Positions 51,915-60,876 of a stretch of DNA of 64,000 nucleotides are shown here, in pieces (the stretch's first letter is position 1; each line of letters begins with the position of its first letter). This stretch comes from Pseudomonas sp. MRSN 12121. GTDB lineage: Bacteria; Pseudomonadota; Gammaproteobacteria; Pseudomonadales; Pseudomonadaceae. Location of the stretch: positions 2,875,388-2,939,387 of the forward strand of contig NZ_CP010892.1 of assembly GCF_000931465.1 (NCBI RefSeq). The letters run 5' to 3'. The notes below the pieces were generated by a model that saw only the letters and a program-made list of their open reading frames with translations, did no database searches and was not told the DNA's origin. Both the position numbers and the translations under genes were made by a program.

Positions 51915-52853
51915 ATGTCCAGCCCGGTAGCTCACTCGGACGCCATGGTTTATCTGCCGGGCGGAACATTCAGCATGGGCTCAGAGCGTTTCTATCCCGA
52001 GGAGCGGCCCGTTCGCAAAGTCAGGGTCGATCCGTTCTGGATCGACCCAACCCCGGTGACCAACCGCCAGTTCGTGGCGTTCGTGGCCGCCACCGGCTAC
52101 CGCACCTTTGCCGAGAAAGCCCCCGATCCTGCCGACTATCCGGGCATGCCGGCAGAGATGGCGAAGGCCGGATCCCTGGTTTTCAGCGCGCCGTCCCAGG
52201 CTGTCGACTTGAGCCATGTGGGCCAATGGTGGCAGTTCCGGTTCGGCGCCTGGTGGCGCGAACCCCTGGGCAACGGCAGTTCGATCATCGGCCTTGAGGA
52301 TCACCCGGTCGTGCATATCGCTTATGAAGATGCCCAGGCCTATGCGGCCTGGGCAGGCAAGGCGTTGCCGACCGAAGCCGAGTGGGAATACGCCGCGCGC
52401 GGCGGGCTGGAGGCCAGCGAGTTTGCCTGGGGCGATAGCCTGGCGCCCGACGGCGCAATGCTCGCCAACTACTGGCAGGGCCGGTTTCCCTGGGAGAACC
52501 TGCGGCATGACGGCTGGGAGCGTACCTCACCCGTGGGGGCTTTTCCGGCCAACGGGCATGGCCTGTTCGACATGATCGGCAACGTCTGGGAGTGGACCGC
52601 CGACTGGTTTCGATTGAATGACTCCCAGCCCGCGCCGAGTTGCTGTGTGCCGGCCAATCCGCGAGGCGGGTGCGAGGAAGACAGTTACGACCCGGCAACA
52701 CCCGGCCTGCGTATCGGACGCAAGGTCCTCAAGGGAGGATCGCATCTCTGCGCGGCGAACTACTGCCAGCGCTATCGTCCCGCTGCGCGTATTCCACAGC
52801 CCCTGGATACCACGACGAGCCATGTCGGCTTTCGTTGTGTCCGGCGGACCTGA
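51915..52853 (+). CDS. formylglycine-generating enzyme
   Basis: A 312-residue FGE/SUMF1-type sulfatase-modifying enzyme. It has an N-terminal VYLPGGTFSMGS, the WIDPTPVTNRQFVAFVAATGY block, PTEAEWEYAARGG and the catalytic segment GGSHLCAANYCQRYRPAAR with both active cysteines, Cys279 and Cys284. It oxidises the Cys of the sulfatase CxPSR motif to formylglycine before export. The sulfatase encoded 100 bases downstream carries exactly that motif, so this is its dedicated maturase. GAGGAG lies nine bases before the ATG. Confidence 0.93.
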   Translation: MSSPVAHSDAMVYLPGGTFSMGSERFYPEERPVRKVRVDPFWIDPTPVTNRQFVAFVAATGYRTFAEKAPDPADYPGMPAEMAKAGSLVFSAPSQAVDLSHVGQWWQFRFGAWWREPLGNGSSIIGLEDHPVVHIAYEDAQAYAAWAGKALPTEAEWEYAARGGLEASEFAWGDSLAPDGAMLANYWQGRFPWENLRHDGWERTSPVGAFPANGHGLFDMIGNVWEWTADWFRLNDSQPAPSCCVPANPRGGCEEDSYDPATPGLRIGRKVLKGGSHLCAANYCQRYRPAARIPQPLDTTTSHVGFRCVRRT

Positions 52854-52952
52854 TCTCCAGCCCCGACCATGAACAACGGGGGGGCGTACGTTTTGCCCAC
52901 CCGATCGATCCCTGTCTGGCCATGTACCGGCCCCTGATGAGTGAACACAAGC

Positions 52953-54863
52953 ATGCCCTTTATCGATCGCCGCGGTTTTCTGCAACTGGGGTCTCTCCTG
53001 CTGGCTTCTTCCCTGACGGGGGTATCGCTGGCCAAGGATCACCGGGTCCAGTCCAGACCCAATATTCTGTGGCTTGTCAGCGAGGACAATTATCCTTTTA
53101 TCGGCGCCTATGGGGATCCGCTGGCGAGAACCCCGACCCTCGACAGGATGGCGCGTGAGGGCATTCTGTACCGGCACGTCTATTCCAACGCCCCGGTTTG
53201 CGCGCCTTCGCGTTTCGGCATTCTTACCGGAGTGCTGGCGCAATCCTGCGCCCCAGCCAACCACCACCGAGCGCGGGCGGAGTTTCCCGCGCAGTTCAAG
53301 ACCTACCCGCAATTGCTACGCGAGGCCGGTTACTACTGCAGTAACAACGCCAAGACCGACTACAACTGCGATGTCGAGCCGGCCTCGGTGTGGGACGACA
53401 GCAGCGACGCCGCGCACTGGCGCAAGCGGGCGGCCGACCAGCCCTTCATGGCGGTGTTCAATTACGCCAGCACCCATGAATCGCGCATCTTTCGCGGTGT
53501 GGAGGGGGTGGTCAAGCCGGCGGATGTCCGGGTGCCCCCCTATATGCCGGATACGCCGGGCATTCGTGCTGACTTCGCCGCCTACTACAACCTGATGGAG
53601 CGCATGGATGGCCAGATTGCCGAGCGCCTGGCCGAGCTGGAGGCGGATGGCCTCGCCGATGACACCATCGTCTTCTATTACTCCGACAACGGCGGTGTGA
53701 TGCCGCGCAGCAAACGCTATTGCTACGAGGAAGGTTTGCGCTGCGCCCTGATCGTGCGGGTTCCCCCCAAGTGGGCGCACCTGGTGGACGCGCGTCCCGG
53801 CACTCAGGTCGAGGCACCGGCGACCTTTATCGACCTCGCGCCCACCGTATTGGCGCTGGCGGGCATCGCGGCGCCAGCGCATATGCAGGGCTCGCCGTTG
53901 TTCGCTGGGCCGTCGCCCAAGACCCGGCAATACGCGTTCGGCATGCGTAATCGCATGGATGAGCGCTACGATTTCGTTCGTGCCGTGAGCGATACCCGCT
54001 ACCGCTATATCCGCAACTACATGCCCCATCGCATTGGCGGGCAATACCAGGCGTTTGCCTGGTTGGCCAAGGGGTATCGCGACTGGTCGGCGCTGCTCAA
54101 GGAGGGTCGACTCACCTCGCAGCAGAGGGCCTTCTTCGAGGAGCGCCCCTATGAAGAACTCTATGATTTGCGCAGTGATCCGGACGAGATGGTCAACCTG
54201 GCGGCCGTTCCCGAACACCAGGGCAAACTCCAGGAGCTGCGGACAGCCCTCGACCAGCAGATGCTCGACGTCAACGACAACGGCTTCATTCCCGAGGGCT
54301 CGCCGCTGGAGGGTTATCTCAACAGCCGGCGGCCCGGTGCTTACCCGTTGGCCAACATCATGGCGCTGGCCGAACTGGCCGCGTGCCGCAAACCAGAGAA
54401 CCTGCAAGCCTTTATCAAGGCGCTGGACGATGACAACGAGATAATGCGGTTCTGGGCCGTCAGTGGCTTGCTGATGCTGGGCGAAGAGGCCGCGCCAGCA
54501 AAATCGCGGTTATTGGAAATCCTTCACGAAGACCGTCCGCAAACGCGCATTGTCGCGGCGGAAGCGTTGGTGCACCTGCAGGAAACCGAGCAATCGGTGA
54601 GGTTGCTGGCCGGCTATCTGGCGCAGGAACAACCCAAGCCGCTGCGCTTGCAGGCCATCAACTCGCTGACCTATTGCGGGGAGGCGGCGCGTGCGGCGTT
54701 GCCAACGATCAAGGTCCACGCACAGAGCGACGATGCCGACGTGCGCAACGCTTGCGCATACCTGACGCAGATTCTGGAAGGCACTTACGACCCGAATGTT
54801 CCGGTCCAGGACGTGCCACGACTGCTGCGTGAGCTCAAGGCGCAGGGCAAACAGGTGGAGTGA
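52953..54863 (+). CDS. Tat-exported sulfatase with HEAT-like tail
   Basis: A 636-residue type I sulfatase. A twin-arginine signal (IDRRGFLQLGSLLLASSL) fits export after cytoplasmic formylglycine formation. The metal site begins NILWLVSEDN, the modified Cys83 lies in VCAPSRFGILTG, and FYYSDNGGVMPRSK is the second metal motif. The last 150 residues are HEAT-like helical repeats (AVSGLLMLGEEAAPAKSRLLEIL, ALVHLQETEQSVRLLAGYL). This set recalls the heparan N-sulfatase-like subfamily, but the substrate is unknown. An in-frame GTG at 52941 is an alternative start. Confidence 0.9.
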   Translation: MPFIDRRGFLQLGSLLLASSLTGVSLAKDHRVQSRPNILWLVSEDNYPFIGAYGDPLARTPTLDRMAREGILYRHVYSNAPVCAPSRFGILTGVLAQSCAPANHHRARAEFPAQFKTYPQLLREAGYYCSNNAKTDYNCDVEPASVWDDSSDAAHWRKRAADQPFMAVFNYASTHESRIFRGVEGVVKPADVRVPPYMPDTPGIRADFAAYYNLMERMDGQIAERLAELEADGLADDTIVFYYSDNGGVMPRSKRYCYEEGLRCALIVRVPPKWAHLVDARPGTQVEAPATFIDLAPTVLALAGIAAPAHMQGSPLFAGPSPKTRQYAFGMRNRMDERYDFVRAVSDTRYRYIRNYMPHRIGGQYQAFAWLAKGYRDWSALLKEGRLTSQQRAFFEERPYEELYDLRSDPDEMVNLAAVPEHQGKLQELRTALDQQMLDVNDNGFIPEGSPLEGYLNSRRPGAYPLANIMALAELAACRKPENLQAFIKALDDDNEIMRFWAVSGLLMLGEEAAPAKSRLLEILHEDRPQTRIVAAEALVHLQETEQSVRLLAGYLAQEQPKPLRLQAINSLTYCGEAARAALPTIKVHAQSDDADVRNACAYLTQILEGTYDPNVPVQDVPRLLRELKAQGKQVE

Positions 54864-54910
54864 TCGCCGTTGCGCTGCACCGTTTGAAGCCAGGCTGTAA
54901 TCCGTAGCAA

Positions 54911-54956
54911 CCTGCCAACCCGCATGCCGCTTTCCAGTGGCGTTCGGGTTGGCAGG
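54911..54956. terminator. bidirectional hairpin between convergent operons
   Basis: CCTGCCAACCCG pairs perfectly with CGGGTTGGCAGG across a 22-base loop that itself can form GCCGC/GTGGC. It separates the sulfatase (plus) and the SDR-headed minus-strand operon. Confidence 0.75.
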
Positions 54957-55019
54957 GGTTGATCGCGAGCGTCATGAACGGGCGAGCGTCCCGCAGGCAA
55001 CCTTCGGGCGGGGGGGCTG

Positions 55020-55784
55020 TCAGGCCCAGCCACCATCGATGACCAGGTCCTGGCCTGTGCACATACGGCTATCGTCAGCTGCCAGGAACAGGGCGGCGCG
55101 CGCCAGTTCGTTGGCCTTGAGCAGTCCGGGCAGGCACTGCTCGCGCTTGATTTGCTCCAGCCCTTCCTCGTCCAGCCACAGGCGTGCCTGTTTGTCGGTA
55201 ATGACCCAGCCGGGGCTCAGGCAATTGATGCGGATTCGCTGTTGCCCCAGCTCGCGCACCATGCCATTGACGAAGCCACGCAACGCTGCCTTGGCAGTGG
55301 CGTATAGCGGATAACCGCGGTTTTTGCGCATCCAGCCGGTGGAGCCCAGGCAGATGATCGACCCGCCGCCCAGTCGATGCATGTCGGGGATCACCGCACG
55401 CGTGGCGAAAATCTGGTGGCGCAGGTTGATTGCCATGTTGCGCTCGAATGCGCTTTCGTCGATATCGGCCAGTTCGTGCCGCCAGTCGTTAGCGGCATTG
55501 TTGATCAGCACGGCGATCGCTCCGATCTGCGTGCGAGCGCTGGCAATTGCGGTTTCCAGCGCATCCAGATCAGTCAGGTCGCAATGCAGGTATAGGGGCG
55601 GGTGCCTGGCATCGGCCAGGCGCTCGATGAGTACCGTGGCGCCTTCATCGTCCACGTCGAGAAAGGCGACACGCGCCCCTTGGTGCACAAACTGTTCGAC
55701 CAAGGCAGCGCCGATACCGCTGGCGCCTCCGGTGATAAGCACGCCGCGATCGCGCAGGCTGGGGTATAGGGCAAAGTCGAACAT
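55020..55784 (-). CDS. SDR-family dehydrogenase
   Basis: A 254-residue classical short-chain dehydrogenase: NAD(P) motif GVLITGGASGIGAALVEQF, INNAAND, catalytic Ser in CLGSTGW and Tyr-x3-Lys (YPLYATAKAAL), then the SPGWVITDKQ loop. It oxidises or reduces an alcohol or ketone. Start at MFDFALYPSLRDRG. It is the last gene of the minus-strand set with the DUF1329/DUF1302, glycosidase and transporter genes, so it probably acts on the aglycone or sugar released by them. Confidence 0.88.
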   Translation of the reverse strand: MFDFALYPSLRDRGVLITGGASGIGAALVEQFVHQGARVAFLDVDDEGATVLIERLADARHPPLYLHCDLTDLDALETAIASARTQIGAIAVLINNAANDWRHELADIDESAFERNMAINLRHQIFATRAVIPDMHRLGGGSIICLGSTGWMRKNRGYPLYATAKAALRGFVNGMVRELGQQRIRINCLSPGWVITDKQARLWLDEEGLEQIKREQCLPGLLKANELARAALFLAADDSRMCTGQDLVIDGGWA

Positions 55785-55888
55785 TATCGGGTTCCAGGAG
55801 AAGGGGATGGTTCGGCGATTGGCCGTGGGGCGCCGCTGGTGTGCGCCCCGGCAGGGGTTGCCCATCGGATTGCCCGACGGGCGAGGGG

Positions 55889-57256
55889 TCAGCGAACGCC
55901 GCGGGCACGCAGGGCGGCAGGGCTGAAGAACTCATCGTCCGGCACCGGCTGGCTGAAATCGATACTGCCCTGCGCTTCGTTCTCCATGAGCTGCACCATG
56001 TAGCGCCGCGATTGCAGGTCATGGTAGACGTCCAGCACGCTCATGGTGGTCGGCAGGTCGTAGAGGTTCGACAGATAGGCCATGGACACTCGCCACAATT
56101 CGCCGCGTCCGTCGTACTGGTCGACCACGGCGGCGCTCCAGCTGTCTTCGTCGAGGTACAGGGTGCGGCGCGAGTAGACGTGGCGTGCGCCGGGCTTGAG
56201 CTTGCCCTCGACGACCCAGACCCGATGCAGTTCATAGCGGGCATATTGCGGGTCGATGTGGCCGGGCTTGAGCAGGTCCTGGTATTTCAGCTCGGGGCTG
56301 GAGGTCTTGTAGTTGTTGTAGGGAATGTAGATTTCCCGTTTGCCGACCAGGGTCCAGTCATAGCGATCCGGCGCGCCGTTGAACATGTCCAGGTCGTCGA
56401 TGGTGCGCAGGCCGTCCGAGGAGGAACCCGGCGTATCGTAGGCGAACAAGGGGGCGCGGCGGACACGGCGCTGGCCGGGGTTGTAGGTCCAGGCCTGGCG
56501 TGGTTCCGTGACCTGGTCCAGGGTTTCGCGTACCAAGGAGGCCGTTCCGGCCAGGCGCGCCGGGCTCTTGGTCACCGTCTGGTAGTAGAACAGGGTGTTG
56601 TTCAGCTTGTCGAAGCTGCTGCCCTGCTGGTAGTAGCGAGAGAGCATCTGGTACTGGCTGGTGACCGGCGTGAAGCTGCCGTCGCGTTGCACCGCCGCCT
56701 CTGCCGGATTACGCACAAGGAAGGTGCCGCGGTAGCGGGCGACATGGTTCCACAGCGCCTCGACGCCGTTCTGCGGAATAGGGAAGGGAACGCCGCCGAA
56801 GGCATCGGCAAAGCCGACTCCTCCCTCGACCAGCCTGGCACTGGTGGCGTTCTTGAAGATGTTGTCGTAGACCCACTGTGGCGCCGACCCGGAACGACGG
56901 GTCGGGTATACCGGCATCTTGAAGGTGTCCGGATAGGTGTTGAACAAGGCGATTTCACCGGCGGTGAGATTGGCCTTGTACTGCTCCAGGTTGGCCTTGG
57001 TGATGGTGAACAAGGGCTTGTCGGCACTGAACGGATCGCTGCGGTACTGCCCCGACTTGTAGCCGGCCGGTGCCTGGGTCAGGCCACCGGTCCAGGTGGG
57101 AATGGTGCCGGCGGCGTTGCCGGCCTTTTCCGCGCCCATGGGGGTCAGGGTGGTGTGCAACTTGCCCGCCTCGCTGGCGGAAACCGCGGCCACGGCGCTG
57201 CCGGTGCACAGCACCAGGGCAGCGGAAGCGACGATCAGGGCTGGTAGATGACGCAT
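55889..57256 (-). CDS. DUF1329 exported protein
   Basis: A 455-residue DUF1329 protein with a signal peptide (residues 1-23, VLCTGSAVAA). Features include EAGKLHTTLTPMGAEKAGNAAGTIPTWTGG in the N-terminal region and VWVVEGKLKPGARHVYSRR near the C terminus. DUF1329 proteins are regularly encoded beside DUF1302 outer-membrane proteins and are thought to work with them, resembling LolB/outer-membrane carrier folds. Here 59 bases separate the two genes. Exact function unknown; transfer of a hydrophobic substrate is the usual guess. Confidence 0.88.
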   Translation of the reverse strand: MRHLPALIVASAALVLCTGSAVAAVSASEAGKLHTTLTPMGAEKAGNAAGTIPTWTGGLTQAPAGYKSGQYRSDPFSADKPLFTITKANLEQYKANLTAGEIALFNTYPDTFKMPVYPTRRSGSAPQWVYDNIFKNATSARLVEGGVGFADAFGGVPFPIPQNGVEALWNHVARYRGTFLVRNPAEAAVQRDGSFTPVTSQYQMLSRYYQQGSSFDKLNNTLFYYQTVTKSPARLAGTASLVRETLDQVTEPRQAWTYNPGQRRVRRAPLFAYDTPGSSSDGLRTIDDLDMFNGAPDRYDWTLVGKREIYIPYNNYKTSSPELKYQDLLKPGHIDPQYARYELHRVWVVEGKLKPGARHVYSRRTLYLDEDSWSAAVVDQYDGRGELWRVSMAYLSNLYDLPTTMSVLDVYHDLQSRRYMVQLMENEAQGSIDFSQPVPDDEFFSPAALRARGVR

Positions 57257-57315
57257 GGTGAATCTCCGTGAGAAACCCGCCGTGCCATGTCGAATGGCGC
57301 GGCATGGGCGGTGGG

Positions 57316-59286
57316 TTAAAAGGAGTACTTGACGTTGAACCCGACGTTGTCGTGGTCACGCGTGCTGTTGTTGTTTCCGGCGCCATAGAACGCGGTGTAT
57401 TGCAGTTCGGCCTCGAGGGTGTTGCGGTAGGAAGCCTTGAGGCCCAGGGTGTGGGCCTTGCGCCCTTCGATAAAGTTGCCGGCGGAAGAGGAGTTGCCCT
57501 TGAAGTCTTCCTTGTAGACCACGTAAGGCGAGAGGTTGACCCCGGCGAACAGGTCGTTCCAGGTGCCCGCGAGTTGCAGGGTGTAGCCATAGGCATTGCG
57601 ATCGGCCTGGCTGTCGCGGCCATAGCCGGAGACATAGCCCTTGTTCGCGCCGCTGGCGTAATACCGGGTGCTGCCATCCTGGGCGGTGTACTTGAGGCTG
57701 CTGCCGCGCACGTGGTCGCTGGCGATCTCGGCCACTCCGGTCATGGTGTCGAAGAACAGCGTCGGGCCGAAGTTGTAAAGGGTGCCGATAGAGGTATTGA
57801 AGGACTCCACCCGCTCGTAGTTATGCACCATCGGGCCGTTGCCCAGGGCGATGCTCTGGTTGCCGACCGTGACCGACTGGCCCTTGCTCAGGTTGGGAGC
57901 CTGGCTCATCAGGTCGCCGAGCAGGTCGTTGGTGGTGGCGACGCCTATCGGCAGGTTCGGCCGGTAGGCCAGTTCCCCGAACACTGTGGCGTTGCCCACG
58001 TTGGTGTTGAAACTCACCCCCAGCATCCGTATGTCTTCCGGGTATTCGCGCTGCGCCACCAGTTGGTTGGTCAGGTCTACCACGGTCGCGCCATTGACCA
58101 GCCCCAGGGTCTGGGCCGCCGCCGCATTGCCGCCACGCGCCGCGGCGGCCAGCTGGTTGTAGCTGGCAAAGCCGCCGAGCGCGGCCAACTGGTCGAGGTT
58201 GACCCCGCTGTAGGCGCCATTCACATGGGCCGCGACCGAGGGTTCCTTGGCGTGATAGTTGACGAAGTAGAAACCGAATTCGGTGGAGTTGAGGGACTCG
58301 GCCATGTAACGGAAGGCCACCCCGAACTGGCCATCGTTTTTCGCATTGATGTCCGGGCCGACGCTGGCGGCCTTGATCACGCCATTGGCGCCCAGGTAAT
58401 CGGTGCCCTGCAGGCCCGCCACATGGGCCCCCGCCAACTGTCGATAGAGACTCTGGAAGGCCGGATTGGCCAGCGACCTGACCGGGGTGTAGGCGGTGTT
58501 GCCGCCATCGGCGAACAGGTCGGTGCTGCCATAGAAGGTGCCGACCGGGTCGATGCGGGTTTCCTTCCAGTTCCATTGGTAGAAGGCGTCCATCGACAGG
58601 TTCTCGGTCAGCCCGAGGTTGAAGCTCAGGGCTTCCAGCGGCATCAGCACCTCCTTGACCTCGGAGCCCGGCAGGTGAAAGGCCGAGGCATCCACGGGGT
58701 TGGTGGTGTTGACCCCGCCGCGATAGAACAGGCTTTCCCCCCAGTTGAACACCTGGCGCCCCAGGCGGGCGGTCAGCGGCCTGCCCGCCACCTCCCAGTT
58801 GCCGTACACATAGGCGTCGAGGATCTCCGCGTTGCGTCCGGCGACACTGCGGGTCTCGTCGGTGAAATGGTCGTCGCGGGGGTAGGACTGGCTCGGCTGC
58901 TGCGCAAAGCTGCGATCGTAGTAGTCCGAGCGCTTGTCCATGATCTGCGTGTCGTAGAACGCCGAGCCGCGCAGGAACAGGCCGTAGTTCTGGTAGGTCG
59001 CGCCGAGGTCGGAGGTGACCTTGTAGACCTCCGAGACCAGGCCGGTGCCGAAGTTGCGGTTGCCGTCGTTGCCGTTGATGTCGTCGTTGTTCTTGTCCTG
59101 GCCCTGCACGCGCCACAGCCTGCCGTAGGAGACGGTGGTGTCCAGCGAGCCGCTGACCTGGTTGTCGGCGAAAGAGAACTCCACCGCCTGGGCAGGCAGT
59201 GCCAGGCACAGCGACCACAGGCCGGTGAGGGCGAAACCTGCACGCGCGGCAGCGGGCAGGGGGCGAGTCCGAAGGAAGATATCCAT
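57316..59286 (-). CDS. DUF1302 outer-membrane protein
   Basis: A 656-residue DUF1302 protein. After a signal sequence (ALTGLWSLCLALPAQAVEF) it continues as long amphipathic beta strands and ends with a phenylalanine-terminated strand (VGFNVKYSF), the mark of an outer-membrane beta-barrel. Family members accompany DUF1329 proteins in gene sets for hydrophobic or aromatic compounds. Start at MDIFLRTRPLP; an ATG nine codons earlier is possible. The barrel is a plausible uptake port for the substrate of the sulfatase and glycosidase. Confidence 0.88.
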   Translation of the reverse strand: MDIFLRTRPLPAAARAGFALTGLWSLCLALPAQAVEFSFADNQVSGSLDTTVSYGRLWRVQGQDKNNDDINGNDGNRNFGTGLVSEVYKVTSDLGATYQNYGLFLRGSAFYDTQIMDKRSDYYDRSFAQQPSQSYPRDDHFTDETRSVAGRNAEILDAYVYGNWEVAGRPLTARLGRQVFNWGESLFYRGGVNTTNPVDASAFHLPGSEVKEVLMPLEALSFNLGLTENLSMDAFYQWNWKETRIDPVGTFYGSTDLFADGGNTAYTPVRSLANPAFQSLYRQLAGAHVAGLQGTDYLGANGVIKAASVGPDINAKNDGQFGVAFRYMAESLNSTEFGFYFVNYHAKEPSVAAHVNGAYSGVNLDQLAALGGFASYNQLAAAARGGNAAAAQTLGLVNGATVVDLTNQLVAQREYPEDIRMLGVSFNTNVGNATVFGELAYRPNLPIGVATTNDLLGDLMSQAPNLSKGQSVTVGNQSIALGNGPMVHNYERVESFNTSIGTLYNFGPTLFFDTMTGVAEIASDHVRGSSLKYTAQDGSTRYYASGANKGYVSGYGRDSQADRNAYGYTLQLAGTWNDLFAGVNLSPYVVYKEDFKGNSSSAGNFIEGRKAHTLGLKASYRNTLEAELQYTAFYGAGNNNSTRDHDNVGFNVKYSF

Positions 59287-59437
59287 GGCGAAAACACTCG
59301 ATAGTCTGATCATTGTTATTGGCGCCGTCAGTGCGGCGCCGTTGTTGTCGATCCGGCTGTACAGCAGGTGAGCGCGCGACCCTGGAGCCGGGTCGCGGCG
59401 CCACCGGACAAGCAGTGTTCGATGGCTGGGCGATACC

Positions 59438-60823
59438 TCAGGTCTGTGGCGCGTCGAGGGCGGCGTTGTGGCGGATGCAGTCGGCGAAATAGCCCAGGCT
59501 GCGTTTCGGCGTGCGGGCCAGGGTGGCGCGGTCGACCTGGATCAGGCCGAAGCGCTTGGCGAAGCCCTGGGCCCATTCCCAGTTGTCGGTAGCAGACCAA
59601 TAGAACAGCCCCTTGAGGCGCACGCCCTGGGCATGGGCGGCTTGTGCGGCCTTGAGGTAGCCGGCCAGATGGGCGATCCGGCCGAGGTCATCCACCACGC
59701 CGTCCCGGGGTTGCGGATCGGGCATGGCGAAGCCGGTTTCGGTGATGTACAGCTGCGGTGCGTCGTACTCGTCGTGCAGGCGCAGGAGCATTTCGGTGAG
59801 GCCGTCCGGCTCGACATGAAAGTAATCGGTGTTCGCCAGATGCCGGGGCGCCTGGCCCTGGGCGATCCCCAGCACGTGATCGGCGGCCTGCCTGACATAG
59901 ATCCGGCTGTAATAGTTCATGCCCAGGAAATCGGGCTTGACCGCGATCAGTTCCATGTCGCCCTCGGCGACGTAGGGGGCGATCAGGCCGGCGGCCAGTC
60001 GCGGATAGCCCTTGCCATACAGTGGGTCGACGAAGGCGCGGTTCCACAGGGCATCGACCATGCGCGCGGCTTGTTCGTCCTGGGCGGAGTTCGTTTCGGC
60101 ACGTACCGGTTGCAGGTTCACCGTGGTGCCGATGCGATGCCCGCCCGGCAGGGTAGCCCGCAGCGCCTGGAACGCCAGGCCCTGTGCCAGGTTCTGGTGG
60201 TGGATCGCGGCATACGCGGCTTCGGCGCTGTTGAACGCCGGGGCATGGACCTGGGCGGCATAACCGCGCAGGGCGACGCTGTTCGGCTCGTTCAGGACGA
60301 TCCACTGCTGCACCCGGTCGCCGAGCTTGCGTGCCACGATCTCGGCATAGTCGGCGAGCCGCTGGCAGATCTCGCGCTGGCGAAAATCCCCGGCCCAGGC
60401 CGGCACGTCCCAGTGGAACAGGGTTGGCCAGGGGGTGATGCCTTTTTCCAGCATGGCGTCGACCATCCGGTCGTAGACCGCCAGGCCGGCGGCATTCGCC
60501 GGGCCAGGGCCATCCGGCTGGACCCGGGGCCAGGCGATGGAGAAACGAAAAGCCTGCACACGGGCCTGGGCCAGCAACTCCAGATCCCTGGGGTACAGAT
60601 CCTCGAACTGCGTACACAGGGCATTGGTCGAGCCATCCAGCATCGCGCCGCGTTCGTTGCACAGCGCATCCCAGTTACTGGGGCCGCGGCCGTTGCGGCT
60701 TTCGGTCTGCGCGGCGGAGGCCGCTACGCCCCAGACGAAGTCGGAGCAGAAGCGCAGCGCCGCGGTGTCCTCGGACAGAGGGCTGGAATCGGTATTCTGC
60801 GGGTGCGCGCGAGTAGCCATCAT
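59438..60823 (-). CDS. GH1 family beta-glycosidase
   Basis: A 461-residue glycoside hydrolase family 1 enzyme, normal length. Acid/base Glu179 is in VLNEPNSV and nucleophile Glu362 is in LYITETGFAMP (usual sequence TENG). It also has the N-terminal DFVWGVAASAAQTES and the aglycone-side WSATDNWEWAQGF. No signal peptide, so it acts in the cytoplasm on a substrate imported by the adjacent GPH transporter. TAAGGAAA lies seven bases before the start. It hydrolyses beta-glucosides or beta-galactosides of unknown aglycone. Confidence 0.92.
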   Translation of the reverse strand: MMATRAHPQNTDSSPLSEDTAALRFCSDFVWGVAASAAQTESRNGRGPSNWDALCNERGAMLDGSTNALCTQFEDLYPRDLELLAQARVQAFRFSIAWPRVQPDGPGPANAAGLAVYDRMVDAMLEKGITPWPTLFHWDVPAWAGDFRQREICQRLADYAEIVARKLGDRVQQWIVLNEPNSVALRGYAAQVHAPAFNSAEAAYAAIHHQNLAQGLAFQALRATLPGGHRIGTTVNLQPVRAETNSAQDEQAARMVDALWNRAFVDPLYGKGYPRLAAGLIAPYVAEGDMELIAVKPDFLGMNYYSRIYVRQAADHVLGIAQGQAPRHLANTDYFHVEPDGLTEMLLRLHDEYDAPQLYITETGFAMPDPQPRDGVVDDLGRIAHLAGYLKAAQAAHAQGVRLKGLFYWSATDNWEWAQGFAKRFGLIQVDRATLARTPKRSLGYFADCIRHNAALDAPQT

Positions 60824-60876
60824 ATGGATTTCCTTAAGGATTATTGTTGTTCGCAGGGGTGGAGCGGGGTCTGCGT

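Noticed and set aside
51724..51930. 68-codon frame downstream of the LexA-type promoter
   Set aside because: It has AGGA before the ATG but overlaps the FGE start in another frame and shows no protein-like pattern; left as a possibility in the LexA finding only.
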